DNA from: Planctomycetota bacterium
GTDB lineage: Bacteria; Planctomycetota; MHYJ01; JACQXL01; JACRIJ01
NCBI GenBank assembly: GCA_016220095.1
Contig: JACRIJ010000056.1
Location: 1 to 57,203, forward strand
Length of the DNA stretch: 57,203 bases
Direction of reading: 5' to 3'
In this document: positions 23,985 to 32,622 of the stretch, in pieces
Layout: every line of letters starts with the position of its first letter
How positions within the stretch are numbered: the stretch's first letter is position 1
Position numbers and translations under genes: made by a program
Notes under the pieces: generated by a model
Seen by the model: only the letters and a program-made list of their open reading frames with translations
Told to the model about the DNA's origin: nothing
Databases searched by the model: none

Positions 23985-24863
23985 ATGAAAACCATTTTTT
24001 TATTGATGATATTTTGCGTAAACGGCATCTTATTTCTGCGGGCTGATGTCTCCATGAACGTGTCAGTCAGCTCGGAAATCCTCGGCTTTGACGGCCGTCC
24101 GGAATCGGTTGCGTCCGAATCTGCCTGCGTCATTTCTCAAGGTCGTATGAAATTTTCCAATAAACTCCTCTGCGCCGATACCGTAATCCTGTCGGAAAAG
24201 AACGCGGTAATATCCGTGAATCACAATATGAAAACATATACGGAAATTACCTTTCAGCAGATTGCCGATGCCAAAAAAGGCGTGCTTGAAAAACTCAGGG
24301 CTTCTCTCGCCCGTATCGCGGGTTCAAACAGCGCGCTGGAGATTGAAACAAGGGCACTTATAGGCCGTTTTGCGCCTGCGGAAAATGGCGATGCGGCCAT
24401 GCCTGTCGTAAAAGAGGCCGCGGAAGGCGCTGAAATCGCCGGCTTTCCGTGCAGGCGTTTTACCATTGAATATCGCGGCTTAGCAGTTGACGCATGGTTC
24501 GCGGATAAGGATAAATATGCCGGACTGGCAGGAGAGAAAGAAACGCTTATTAAATTCTATGAAATATTTGAATTGCTGGATAAAAAAGTCCTTGAGGAAC
24601 TGCGCAAGATTGAGGGGTTTCCTTTGCGCATTGATTATCACGCCAATTTCCGCATTGAAACGTTTTCATGGGAAAAGGACGTGCACAGGATAGAAACTTT
24701 TTCCGCATTAAATACCGACGGCCTGGGCAATGAGGCGTTTGCGGTGCCTGAAGGGTATGCGAAAGTTGAATCCGCGTTCCAGCCTGCGGCCGAAGGCGTG
24801 CCGGTTATGGTTCCTCCGGGAGGCACCCATGAAGGGACTGAAACGGAAGAGGAATTTGAATAG
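23985..24863 (+). CDS. Exported protein, DUF4412-like
   Basis: 292 residues. Signal peptide MKTIFLLMIFCVNGILFLRA, then a beta-rich domain. Two patterns recall DUF4412/LolA-like periplasmic proteins that report a bound ligand: ISQGRMKFSNKL and NHNMKTYTEITFQQI early, FPLRIDYHANFRIETFSWEK late. The C-terminus is acidic and disordered (GTETEEEFE). GAGGA precedes the ATG. Function unknown, assignment to the family tentative. Confidence 0.65.
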   Translation: MKTIFLLMIFCVNGILFLRADVSMNVSVSSEILGFDGRPESVASESACVISQGRMKFSNKLLCADTVILSEKNAVISVNHNMKTYTEITFQQIADAKKGVLEKLRASLARIAGSNSALEIETRALIGRFAPAENGDAAMPVVKEAAEGAEIAGFPCRRFTIEYRGLAVDAWFADKDKYAGLAGEKETLIKFYEIFELLDKKVLEELRKIEGFPLRIDYHANFRIETFSWEKDVHRIETFSALNTDGLGNEAFAVPEGYAKVESAFQPAAEGVPVMVPPGGTHEGTETEEEFE

Positions 24864-24893
24864 AATTTAAGATTTTAGATTTAAGAATTAAGA
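24864..24893. repeat. GATTTAAG repeat between convergent genes
   Basis: AATTTAAGATTTTAGATTTA then AGAATTAAGATTT. It fills the space between two convergent genes and supplies the TAA stop codon of punA. Confidence 0.75.
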
Positions 24894-25709
24894 TTTGCCT
24901 ATCACTTCGGTTACGAGCTCGGTCATTTTCGGTTCAGCATTATTCGCGATGGCGATAATTTCCTTTATATTTGCCGGTTCCAGCGCGTCAGGCAGGCAGA
25001 TATCCGTAATTATTGATATCCCGAGCACGCGCAAGCCACAATGGACGGCAGTGATTACCTCGGGCACTGTTGACATTCCTACGCAATCCGCTCCGGCATT
25101 TCTGAACAGCCTGTATTCGGCGCGGGTTTCAAGGTTCGGGCCTGTTACCGCGACGTATACGCCTTTATGCGTTTTTATCCGCTTCTCAAGGGCGCTTTTT
25201 TCGGCAAGCCTGATAAGCTCAGGGTCGTAAGGGCGGGACATGTCCGGGAATCTCGGACCGAGCGAATCATCGTTAGGGCCTATGAGCGGGTTTACGCCCA
25301 TGAAATTAATATGGTCTTCAATAATGACGATGTCGCCTTTGGAGAAATGCGGATTAAGGCCCCCGGAAGCGTTTGAAACTATCAGGATTTCAGCGCCAAG
25401 GGCCTTGACTACCCTTACCGGCAGGGTGATTTGTTCCGGCGAATAGCCTTCATAGATATGAAACCTTCCGCCGAGCGCCACGATGTCCTTGCCCGCTATG
25501 GTGCCGAATACGAGTTCGTTTTTATGCGATACTACGGTTGATTCCGGGAAATGCGGTACCTTATTGTAAGGGATGGCAACGGGGTTTTTGATTTTTTCCG
25601 TCAGGTTTCCCAGGCCGGTGCCGAGTATTATGCCGATGCGCGGGGAAGATTTTACCTTCGTCCTTATGGCTTTTACGGCGGCAGTTATCTTTGATTTTAA
25701 GTCATTCAT
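24888..25709 (-). CDS. punA: Purine nucleoside phosphorylase
   Basis: 273 residues, the length of trimeric PNP family 2. Motifs: IGIILGTGLGNLTEKI (phosphate loop), GGRFHIYEGY, SNASGGLN, TGPNLETRAEYRLFRN and MSTVPEVITAVHCGL. It splits guanosine/inosine into base and ribose-1-phosphate in purine salvage. It comes last after the FHA-kinase on the minus strand, 93 nt downstream. The final codons and stop run into a GATTTAAG repeat, but the protein ends at a normal place (VTEVIGKS). Confidence 0.95.
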   Translation of the reverse strand: MNDLKSKITAAVKAIRTKVKSSPRIGIILGTGLGNLTEKIKNPVAIPYNKVPHFPESTVVSHKNELVFGTIAGKDIVALGGRFHIYEGYSPEQITLPVRVVKALGAEILIVSNASGGLNPHFSKGDIVIIEDHINFMGVNPLIGPNDDSLGPRFPDMSRPYDPELIRLAEKSALEKRIKTHKGVYVAVTGPNLETRAEYRLFRNAGADCVGMSTVPEVITAVHCGLRVLGISIITDICLPDALEPANIKEIIAIANNAEPKMTELVTEVIGKS

Positions 25710-25802
25710 AAAATAAATACAGGAGTTTTTGACGGCTAATTGGCCGCGTAAGCGCGAGGGCGCGAAGAACGAAGGTTCTTTGATTCTCAGGCCTCGTCTG
25801 CT

Positions 25803-28796
25803 TCATTTCAGTTTCTTCTGCAATTCGGTTATCAGGGTGTCTATGGTGCGTTCTATGCGCTGGTATTCATCCGTGGTATTCATGTAATCCTTTATGAATT
25901 GCAGGCGTTCAAGCGCGTCTTTCAGTTGGTTCCTGGTTCCTTCGGATTCCGATACCGCGGTATCGTATAGGATTTTGGTGAAAGAATTGTAATAATTCGG
26001 CTCCGTGTTGAAAAAATCAATCGCAATGTTTATTCTCTCCAGAGTTTCCTTCAAGGATTTCAAGTCTTTGGGGTCTTTATCGGGATTGATTTCCTCGGTG
26101 ACTTTCTTGCGCAGGTCAACGAGGAATTCCGAGCCTTTGGCAAACTGTCCCCATTCAAAATAAAGATACGCTATCTTGAGCGCGTCGTCATAATTGAAAC
26201 GTTTCTTAAGAAGGGCGCCTCTTTCCGTGAAAACGCTTAAAATATCGTCTACGGAAATTTCCTTCCAGTCAACCGTGATTTTGATTTTTTTTGAATTCTG
26301 AAGCTGGAGATTCTTGTCGTCGGCTCCGGTAATGGTCCATTCGGCAGTCTTGAATTTCACGTTTCTCCATAACTGTCCTTCGGCGTAATTCCCAAGTTTT
26401 AATTTGATTTTATCTTTCAGGTCAACAAGCCCTTTGAGTTTTTCAAGGGTGAAATTCGCCCATTGTTTACCTTCAGGGGTTTGGAATTTGTTGGCAAAAT
26501 TTGAAAAGTCATTCCGCGCCTTTGCAAAGTCGTATTCCCTTGCGGCCGGTATAGTCTGCAGGAGGGATTCCGCCCTGATTCTGGCGTCATTTTCACGGGC
26601 GATGCGGTCTTTTTCCTTAGTGCTGTCAGTATGCTTTTTCTCCACGTACTTTACAAGCTCCGAAAATTTGGGGTCAAGCTTTGATAGGTTGAATGCCTGT
26701 TTTTTCGAGGCTATAAGGTCAATTGCGCTGTCGTATTTTTCGCTTTGCACAAGGTCGTAAACCGGTTTCTGTACGTTTTCAGAGAACTTCTGTAGGGCGG
26801 AATTTTCTATTTCGGCAACGCGGTTCTTCGCGAGCGTGCTGAAAATGCCGTCCGGGAATTTCTGCTGGAAATTCCTGATTTTATCGGCGGCGCCGCCGAA
26901 GTTGTCCTTTGACAGGAGGGAATTCGCTTCGTAGTGGCACATTGAATATTCCCGCTGTTCCTTTGAGAATTTTTCATACCAATTCTTCAGCGCCGTTGAA
27001 TAATTCAATGCCTCCGCTGATTCCGGAGTGTTCGGGTATTGCTTTGCGAATTCCGTATATTCTCCCATGAATGTTTCATAGAATGTCTGCACATCGGACG
27101 CTATGTCGGGATTTTTCTGCAATGCAGAGGATAGTTCCTCGAAATCGGCCTTGTATCTGCCGGTAATGGCTTCAAGTTCCTGTTTGGCCTGGTTCTTGGC
27201 AAGTACCACGTCGTATTGCGGCTGGAGTTCGGTGATTTTTGCGCGCGCCTTTTCCAGGTCAGGATGACCCGCGCATTCCAGGATTACTCTTTTATATGCT
27301 GATATGGCTTCAAAGATGCTGAGTGCATTATTGTAGTCAATGGCGGCGTATTTGGCATCAGCCTCGCCCATAAGTTGCTTTGCCCGCCTGTCAAGTTCTT
27401 CGTCAATGCCCGTGGGGGGATTGGCTATAGGCGTCGGTTCTACGGGGTCTTTGGGAATTTCGCCGTCGTTCTGCGCAGGTATGAGGGCTTTGGCTATGAA
27501 TACGAGGGCAAGGAGCAATCCTGCCGCTATAAGGCCTATTGTCAGTGTCAATTTCTTTTTATTTGCCAGTGTGGCGGCTGAGGCGGCAACAGATGCGGCT
27601 GACGATTGTCTGGGCAGGGGTCTTTCGCTTGCGGCCGGTGCGGCCTCTTCTTTTTTGGGTTTGGGGTCTTCGGGTTGTTTCAGGTAATCCTGCAGGTCTT
27701 TTATAATGGCGGTAGATGACTGATAACGCTCTTCGGGCAGGCGCTTCATCATCTTGTCAACTATATTGCAGAGCTTGTCCGGCATTTCCGGCATTACGCT
27801 CTTGAGCGGTTTCGCGTCCTCTTTGATTTTTCTTGTTATGATTTCCTTTACATTCGCGCCTGAATAAGGCGTGGACCCGGTCAGTATCCTGTAGAACGTG
27901 GCGCCGAGCGAATATATATCGGCCTTATGGTCAACGTCTTTTCCGAGCGCCTGTTCAGGCGCTATATAATGCGGGGTGCCGAAGATGCCCTGGTCCTTCT
28001 GGGAACGGTCTTTAAGGCTTTTTGCGAGGCCGAGGTCGCCTATTTTGACGACGTCATTTTCAGCGATCATCAGGTTGTCCGGCTTTATATCCCTGTGTAC
28101 GATGCCTTTTTTTTCGGCGTATTCCAGGCCTGCGCATGCGTCAAGGATTATTTTTATCGCCCTTTCCTGCGGCAGTTTTTTTTCCTTTGCAAGCAATTCC
28201 TGGACGCTTCCGTAGGGGACGAATTCCATTGAGAAATAGCACAGGGTGCCGCTTTTATTGAAGTCATAAACCTGTATGATGTTGGGATGGTTCAGCTGGG
28301 CCGCTGAGCGCGCTTCCTGCACAAAAAGATTGATGAATGTCGGGTCTTTTACGAGTTCTTCGGAAAGGAGTTTCAGCGCGATAATCCTGTTGAGGCGCAG
28401 TTGTATCGCCTTGTACACTGTGCCCATGCCGCCGCGGCCAACGCGTTCTATCACCCTGTAGCCGCCGATAGTCTGGCCTACGAGCGCGTCAAGTTTCGCC
28501 CCTTCGGCCTCATCCAGCACGGAAATGGCCGTTTCGCCTAATTCTATTATGTCGCCTACAGCGCCTTTTCGTTCTTTTATCTGCTCGCCGTTGACGATGG
28601 TGCCGTTCAGGGAATCCATATCCGTGACGGTAAATCCTGCTGATGAGGATTCTATTTTTATGTGCAGACGCGATATCAGCGAATCAGTCAGTTTCAAATG
28701 CGCGGAGTTGTCCCTGCCGATGATGTAACTTCCCGGATCCGTTATGTCCAGTGTTCTTCCTTTATCAGCGCCTTTTTCAATGACAAGTTTTGGCAT
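25803..28796 (-). CDS. FHA domain - eukaryote-like Ser/Thr protein kinase with long coiled-coil tail
   Basis: 997 residues. FHA at about 1-95 (YIIGRDNSAHLKL, SLISRLHIKI, NGTIVNGE). The kinase at about 110-375 has YRVIERVGRGGMGTVYKA, IALKLL, HRDIKPDNLM, KIGDLGLAKSL and GTPHYIAPEQ, all catalytic residues present. A Pro/Ala linker and one membrane helix (LTLTIGLIAAGLLLALVFIA, about 415-435) follow. Last come about 550 residues of helical, TPR-like/coiled-coil sequence predicted outside the cytoplasm. FHA before the kinase on one chain suggests self-recognition of its own phosphothreonines. It follows yggS by 12 nt. Confidence 0.95.
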   Translation of the reverse strand: MPKLVIEKGADKGRTLDITDPGSYIIGRDNSAHLKLTDSLISRLHIKIESSSAGFTVTDMDSLNGTIVNGEQIKERKGAVGDIIELGETAISVLDEAEGAKLDALVGQTIGGYRVIERVGRGGMGTVYKAIQLRLNRIIALKLLSEELVKDPTFINLFVQEARSAAQLNHPNIIQVYDFNKSGTLCYFSMEFVPYGSVQELLAKEKKLPQERAIKIILDACAGLEYAEKKGIVHRDIKPDNLMIAENDVVKIGDLGLAKSLKDRSQKDQGIFGTPHYIAPEQALGKDVDHKADIYSLGATFYRILTGSTPYSGANVKEIITRKIKEDAKPLKSVMPEMPDKLCNIVDKMMKRLPEERYQSSTAIIKDLQDYLKQPEDPKPKKEEAAPAASERPLPRQSSAASVAASAATLANKKKLTLTIGLIAAGLLLALVFIAKALIPAQNDGEIPKDPVEPTPIANPPTGIDEELDRRAKQLMGEADAKYAAIDYNNALSIFEAISAYKRVILECAGHPDLEKARAKITELQPQYDVVLAKNQAKQELEAITGRYKADFEELSSALQKNPDIASDVQTFYETFMGEYTEFAKQYPNTPESAEALNYSTALKNWYEKFSKEQREYSMCHYEANSLLSKDNFGGAADKIRNFQQKFPDGIFSTLAKNRVAEIENSALQKFSENVQKPVYDLVQSEKYDSAIDLIASKKQAFNLSKLDPKFSELVKYVEKKHTDSTKEKDRIARENDARIRAESLLQTIPAAREYDFAKARNDFSNFANKFQTPEGKQWANFTLEKLKGLVDLKDKIKLKLGNYAEGQLWRNVKFKTAEWTITGADDKNLQLQNSKKIKITVDWKEISVDDILSVFTERGALLKKRFNYDDALKIAYLYFEWGQFAKGSEFLVDLRKKVTEEINPDKDPKDLKSLKETLERINIAIDFFNTEPNYYNSFTKILYDTAVSESEGTRNQLKDALERLQFIKDYMNTTDEYQRIERTIDTLITELQKKLK

Positions 28797-28808
28797 AAAA
28801 TACTGAAA

Positions 28809-29516
28809 CTAATTAAGTCCTTTAAAAAATGCCGTTCCTATTCTCAGCATGGTAGCGCCTTCCTGTATGGCGATTTCGTAGTCATGGGACATTCCCATTG
28901 ACAGGCATTCAAAGCTGTTTCCGTCCGGCAACGAATTCTTTATCTTATTGAAGCAATTCCTGAGTTCCATGAAACACGGGCGCGCGTCCTCAGGGTCGGG
29001 GGTAAGCGGCCCCATAGTCATAAGTCCCCTGATTATTAAACGGTCAAATTTCAATATTTGTTGCATAAAATCAGGCATATTTTCCGGCCGGATGCCGTGC
29101 TTGGACGGTTCCCTGCTGGTATTAGCCTGGATAAGCACACTTACCTTCAGGCCGGCTTTGGCGGCTTCCGCGTTAATTACTGCCGCAAGGTTTATGGAAT
29201 CCACGGAATGTATGGTTCCGAACATCTTTACGGCCTTTTTGGCCTTGTTTGCCTGCAGGTGGCCTATCATGTGCCAGTTTTCCGGGGAATTTGTCCTGCA
29301 AAGCGGTATTTTTTTTTCGGCGTCCTGTATCCGGTTTTCGCCGAAATTAACAATTCCTATGGATGTTAGAATGTCAATTTCTTCCAGGCCAACGGTTTTC
29401 GTGACCGCAATTATGGTAATTTCATCAAGAGAACGGCCTGATTCCCGGCAGGCATTGGATACCCTTTTCAGGATATCAGTATAATTTGATTTTATTATGT
29501 CGGTTTTAATGTTCAT
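28809..29516 (-). CDS. PLP homeostasis protein YggS/YBL036C family
   Basis: About 235 residues from the ATG at 29516; a TTG four codons earlier is possible. ITIIAVTKTV holds the lysine that binds pyridoxal phosphate, GENRIQDAEKK and NWHMIGHLQANKAK are family signatures, and GLMTMGPL and SMGMSHDYEIAI complete the PLP site. A cytoplasmic single-domain alanine-racemase-fold protein that buffers PLP. It sits between an L7/L12-like protein and the FHA-kinase with short gaps, so it is part of a run of mostly uncharacterised genes. Confidence 0.95.
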   Translation of the reverse strand: MNIKTDIIKSNYTDILKRVSNACRESGRSLDEITIIAVTKTVGLEEIDILTSIGIVNFGENRIQDAEKKIPLCRTNSPENWHMIGHLQANKAKKAVKMFGTIHSVDSINLAAVINAEAAKAGLKVSVLIQANTSREPSKHGIRPENMPDFMQQILKFDRLIIRGLMTMGPLTPDPEDARPCFMELRNCFNKIKNSLPDGNSFECLSMGMSHDYEIAIQEGATMLRIGTAFFKGLN

Positions 29517-29536
29517 TTCGGCTGTCAAGCGCGCGG

Positions 29537-30895
29537 TTATTTTTTTGCATTTGACGTAATTCTGCCTTTGACGCCGATAGCGTTGAATTTATTAAGGCAT
29601 TCCTGCGCCTCTGCCTGGGGCACGTTTTTCAATACAGGAACTACGGATCGGTTTACGATGCCGTTGGCTTCTTCAACGGAAATGCCGGTTATTTCGCTGA
29701 GCAGTTCCGCGGATTGGGTGCGTTTGGAGGGATTGACTATTTTATCCAGGAAAACGCTGTACGAAACAGCAGATGCCTGCTGAGGCCTGCCTGCAGGCGG
29801 CTTAATGGCCTGGCCTTTTTTTAGCGGTATGGCGGTTTTCTGGCGCACGGTTGGTTTTACAGCGGCCTGGGGTTCTTCTTCAACGACTTCAAGTTGTTCG
29901 GCTTCCATGGCGGATTCTTCAACGACAGGAGCCTGGGGTTCAACCGGGGTCGCGTCCGCGGGTTCGGGTTCTTCCTGTTTTATATAATAAGGCGATGCCT
30001 GCGGCACCTTCTCTTCAGGCACGTCAATTATTACAGGAGCGTCGTCCATAACTATAAGGTCTTCGCCTGAAAATTGCTGGGGCGGTTGTTCTTCATAAGC
30101 GGTATCGTCGGAAGCTACTTCAACAGGCACTGCCGGGGCCTCTTCAACGGCCTCGGCTTCTTCTGCCGGCTCCGCTTCAACGGCTTCGTCTTCAGCAGAG
30201 GCCTCTTCGGCCTGTTGTTCATCAGTCAATTCAGCGACTTCAAGCGGTTCATCCGCGGTTGCTTCAACGGCTTCTTCCTCGGCCTCCGCCTCCGCTATTT
30301 CGGCTTCTTCGGGTTCAGGTTCTAATTCCTGTGGCGGCGCGGGTTTTTGCGCCTGCGGTTTTACGCCCGCCGGTTTTGGTTTGAGTGCCGGCGCCTGTAC
30401 GGTTTCGTCCTGTCTGGCGGGTGTTTCGGTTTGTGCGATGGCGGCGTGGATTGAAATGGGTTTTGCCTGCTGTGTTTTTCCTATGGGTTTGATGGCGAAG
30501 GTCTCTCCGCAGGAAGGGCAGACTACGGCGGTATTCCTCCATTCAAAGGCTATTCCGGGTATGTTTTCCTCAATGCCTTTCAGAGTGATGTGAGGTTTGA
30601 AAGGCCAAATGACGTATGGGATTCCCTTGTCCGGGATAACTGTTATCTTGAATTCCATGCCCGCGCTGGAGAGTTTTATAAGTACGGGTTTTAACAGTTT
30701 AGCTTCGTTTTTTGTAAGGCCCGTCATAAGGACTATAGGGGCGGCGGACAATATCTGGGCGGCCGCGTCTTCCGGCAGAGAGAATGCCTTGGCGAATTGC
30801 GGCAGGGCGGCTGTAAGAGCCGGCTCCTCAGGCTGGTTGACGATGACCTTGAAGGTAACTTCTCTTTTGGCCTGGACTTCAGGTTTTTCTGGCAT
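29537..30895 (-). CDS. Protein with two L7/L12 C-domain-like ends and an acidic disordered linker
   Basis: 452 residues. The N-terminal 85 residues (TFKVIVNQPEEPA, IVLMTGLTKNEAKLLKPVLI, SSAGMEFKITVI) and C-terminal 75 (YSVFLDKIVNPSK, ISVEEANGIVNRSVVPVLKN, NAIGVKGRI) both show the beta-alpha-alpha-beta-alpha-beta pattern of the ribosomal L7/L12 C-terminal domain. A short cysteine pair (VVCPSCGETFAI) lies after the first. The centre (about 165-370) is Glu/Ala/Pro-rich and probably unfolded. AGGAGA precedes the ATG. Partner and function are unknown; the assignment rests on pattern only. Confidence 0.7.
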   Translation of the reverse strand: MPEKPEVQAKREVTFKVIVNQPEEPALTAALPQFAKAFSLPEDAAAQILSAAPIVLMTGLTKNEAKLLKPVLIKLSSAGMEFKITVIPDKGIPYVIWPFKPHITLKGIEENIPGIAFEWRNTAVVCPSCGETFAIKPIGKTQQAKPISIHAAIAQTETPARQDETVQAPALKPKPAGVKPQAQKPAPPQELEPEPEEAEIAEAEAEEEAVEATADEPLEVAELTDEQQAEEASAEDEAVEAEPAEEAEAVEEAPAVPVEVASDDTAYEEQPPQQFSGEDLIVMDDAPVIIDVPEEKVPQASPYYIKQEEPEPADATPVEPQAPVVEESAMEAEQLEVVEEEPQAAVKPTVRQKTAIPLKKGQAIKPPAGRPQQASAVSYSVFLDKIVNPSKRTQSAELLSEITGISVEEANGIVNRSVVPVLKNVPQAEAQECLNKFNAIGVKGRITSNAKK

Positions 30896-30921
30896 AAAGG
30901 ATGTCTCCTAATGGCTCAAAA

Positions 30922-31764
30922 TTACTGCTGTTGATTCTTCTGCTTTTGCAGTTCTATGTTCTGGTCGAAAACTGCCTTAAGCAGGCCGATTTTTTTCTGG
31001 TAATCCGGCTTTGACGCGTCAAGCCCTACCTTGTTGAGTATGAGCTTTATTTCCTGGTTGGAATATATATGCGATTCGCCGATCTTTCTAAGCGCGTCTT
31101 CGTTTGCTTTCAGGGCATCGGACAGTTTGGAAATCCTTTTTTGCAGAATGTCTATGGTTTTCTGGTGCTCTAATTTCGTAAGTTCTTCAAGTTTCAGTTT
31201 GTGGAATTCAACCGCGTGATTCAGGATGCGCGTGAAATCCTGCCTGACGGATTCTATTTCATCCACGGTAAAACACAGGTTCTTATGGTCGTCTTTAAGG
31301 GCAACGATTTTGGAGTCAATCGCGCCGAAAACCGTCTGGCGCAGTTCTTCCTGCAGGTTCTGCCAGGTTGCGAGTTCTTTTACCGACTGGATGTTCTCCT
31401 CAGTCAATTCCTCTTTCATTGTGGTGAGTTCTCTCGAGAGCTCATCGCGGCTGGTTTCTATGTCTTTTTTGGTGTGTTCAAGGTTTTGATACCGGTTCAG
31501 TAGTTCAAAGAATTCCTTTTGGGCGTCTTTGGCGGTTTCTTCTTCGCTCATCGGTTTGTACGTCTTCAGGATGTTCCTGACGGCCTGCCTTATAAGCCCG
31601 TTGAGCTTGTCTTCGCGCAGTACGTTGACGGATTTGTAGCCTTTTTTCAACAAGGCATCCACAGGCACGGATTTTGAGCCCTGCTTTATGATGTCTTTGA
31701 TATTAAGCAATTCATCCTTGTTCTGCTGTCCCGGTGTCTGGTTTTTCGGATCGGATTCTAACAT
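30922..31764 (-). CDS. Coiled-coil protein of unknown function
   Basis: 280 residues, almost entirely charged helix with heptad character: LTTMKEELTEENIQSVKEL, FHKLKLEELTKLEHQKTIDI, RISKLSDALKANEDALRKI. No signal peptide or membrane helix. AGAGGAT lies before the ATG. The Gln-rich C-terminus (ELQKQKNQQQ) is low complexity. It precedes the L7/L12-like gene by 26 nt and is probably co-transcribed. Family not recognised. Confidence 0.75.
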   Translation of the reverse strand: MLESDPKNQTPGQQNKDELLNIKDIIKQGSKSVPVDALLKKGYKSVNVLREDKLNGLIRQAVRNILKTYKPMSEEETAKDAQKEFFELLNRYQNLEHTKKDIETSRDELSRELTTMKEELTEENIQSVKELATWQNLQEELRQTVFGAIDSKIVALKDDHKNLCFTVDEIESVRQDFTRILNHAVEFHKLKLEELTKLEHQKTIDILQKRISKLSDALKANEDALRKIGESHIYSNQEIKLILNKVGLDASKPDYQKKIGLLKAVFDQNIELQKQKNQQQ

Positions 31765-31836
31765 ATATCCTCTTAAACGTAGTTATAGCTTTACTTGCCG
31801 TATGATAATTGATTTTGGGATAAAAATCAAATAAAT

Positions 31837-32622
31837 TCAATCAATACCAAGCAGTTTTTTGACTTCTTCAGGTATGCTGAGGTTCAGGTTTTTTTGGTTG
31901 AAATTTGAAATGACCATGTTGATTACGCATTCCCGCAATTGCGGTACGGGCTGGTCTGGTACGGGAGGGTCGTCAGGATTGTCAAATACGTTCCATTCCG
32001 TGCTGACCGCGTATTTCTTCAGTTCATATTGGCTTGAGACGCTGATCTTGGATATCAGTTTGTCCGGGCCGGTAGTGACGGTTATGACGGCGGACGAATT
32101 TTCCCAGTTAATGTCCGTCTGCGGCACCAATTCCTTAAGTATCGCTCCTGTGGGTTTGAGTGTTATGATACTGCCGGTTTTTTCATGGCTGATGCCCGAT
32201 TCAATAAGGTTATTACCGAGTTTTTCCAGGGTGGAACTGATGTTTTCCGCGATGAGGAGCTGTTTTTTCTCGTCTTCTGAAACGAGTTCCCACTGGTCTT
32301 TGGACGGGTGCAGGGCGGCTACCTTATTGCCTTTCCTGTAATATTGCTGGCCGGTTTCTTTGAGTTTGAAATAACTGAAATCCGGATTGATGATGATTCC
32401 GTTTGTCGTGAAGTCGTTCGGGTTCGTTTCGCCTTTTTCCTTATCTTCAATAACGATGCTGACATTGTAATTCCCCTGGGCGTTCATGCAGGACAATGCC
32501 TCTGACAGGGTTTGAATTGCCTCCGTTTTTTGCGGTTCTTCGGTAAATGATATCTGCGGAATCAAAACAGCTGTGATGATTGCCGCGGTTATAGCGCCGA
32601 ATTTTATCAAGTGCTGTTTCAT
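31837..32622 (-). CDS. Exported LolA/LppX-like protein
   Basis: About 261 residues from the ATG at 32622, which overlaps the thiC stop (ATGA) and has AAAGG upstream; longer in-frame starts would lie inside thiC. Signal peptide IKFGAITAAIITAVLIPQIS. The mature chain is beta-rich: FTTNGIIINPDFSYFKL, YRKGNKVAALHPSKDQWEL, SAVITVTTGPDKLISKISVS. This recalls the half-barrel lipid carriers LolA and LppX. It ends in a Pro-rich segment and EEVKKLLGID. Function inferred from fold pattern only. Confidence 0.65.
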   Translation of the reverse strand: MKQHLIKFGAITAAIITAVLIPQISFTEEPQKTEAIQTLSEALSCMNAQGNYNVSIVIEDKEKGETNPNDFTTNGIIINPDFSYFKLKETGQQYYRKGNKVAALHPSKDQWELVSEDEKKQLLIAENISSTLEKLGNNLIESGISHEKTGSIITLKPTGAILKELVPQTDINWENSSAVITVTTGPDKLISKISVSSQYELKKYAVSTEWNVFDNPDDPPVPDQPVPQLRECVINMVISNFNQKNLNLSIPEEVKKLLGID

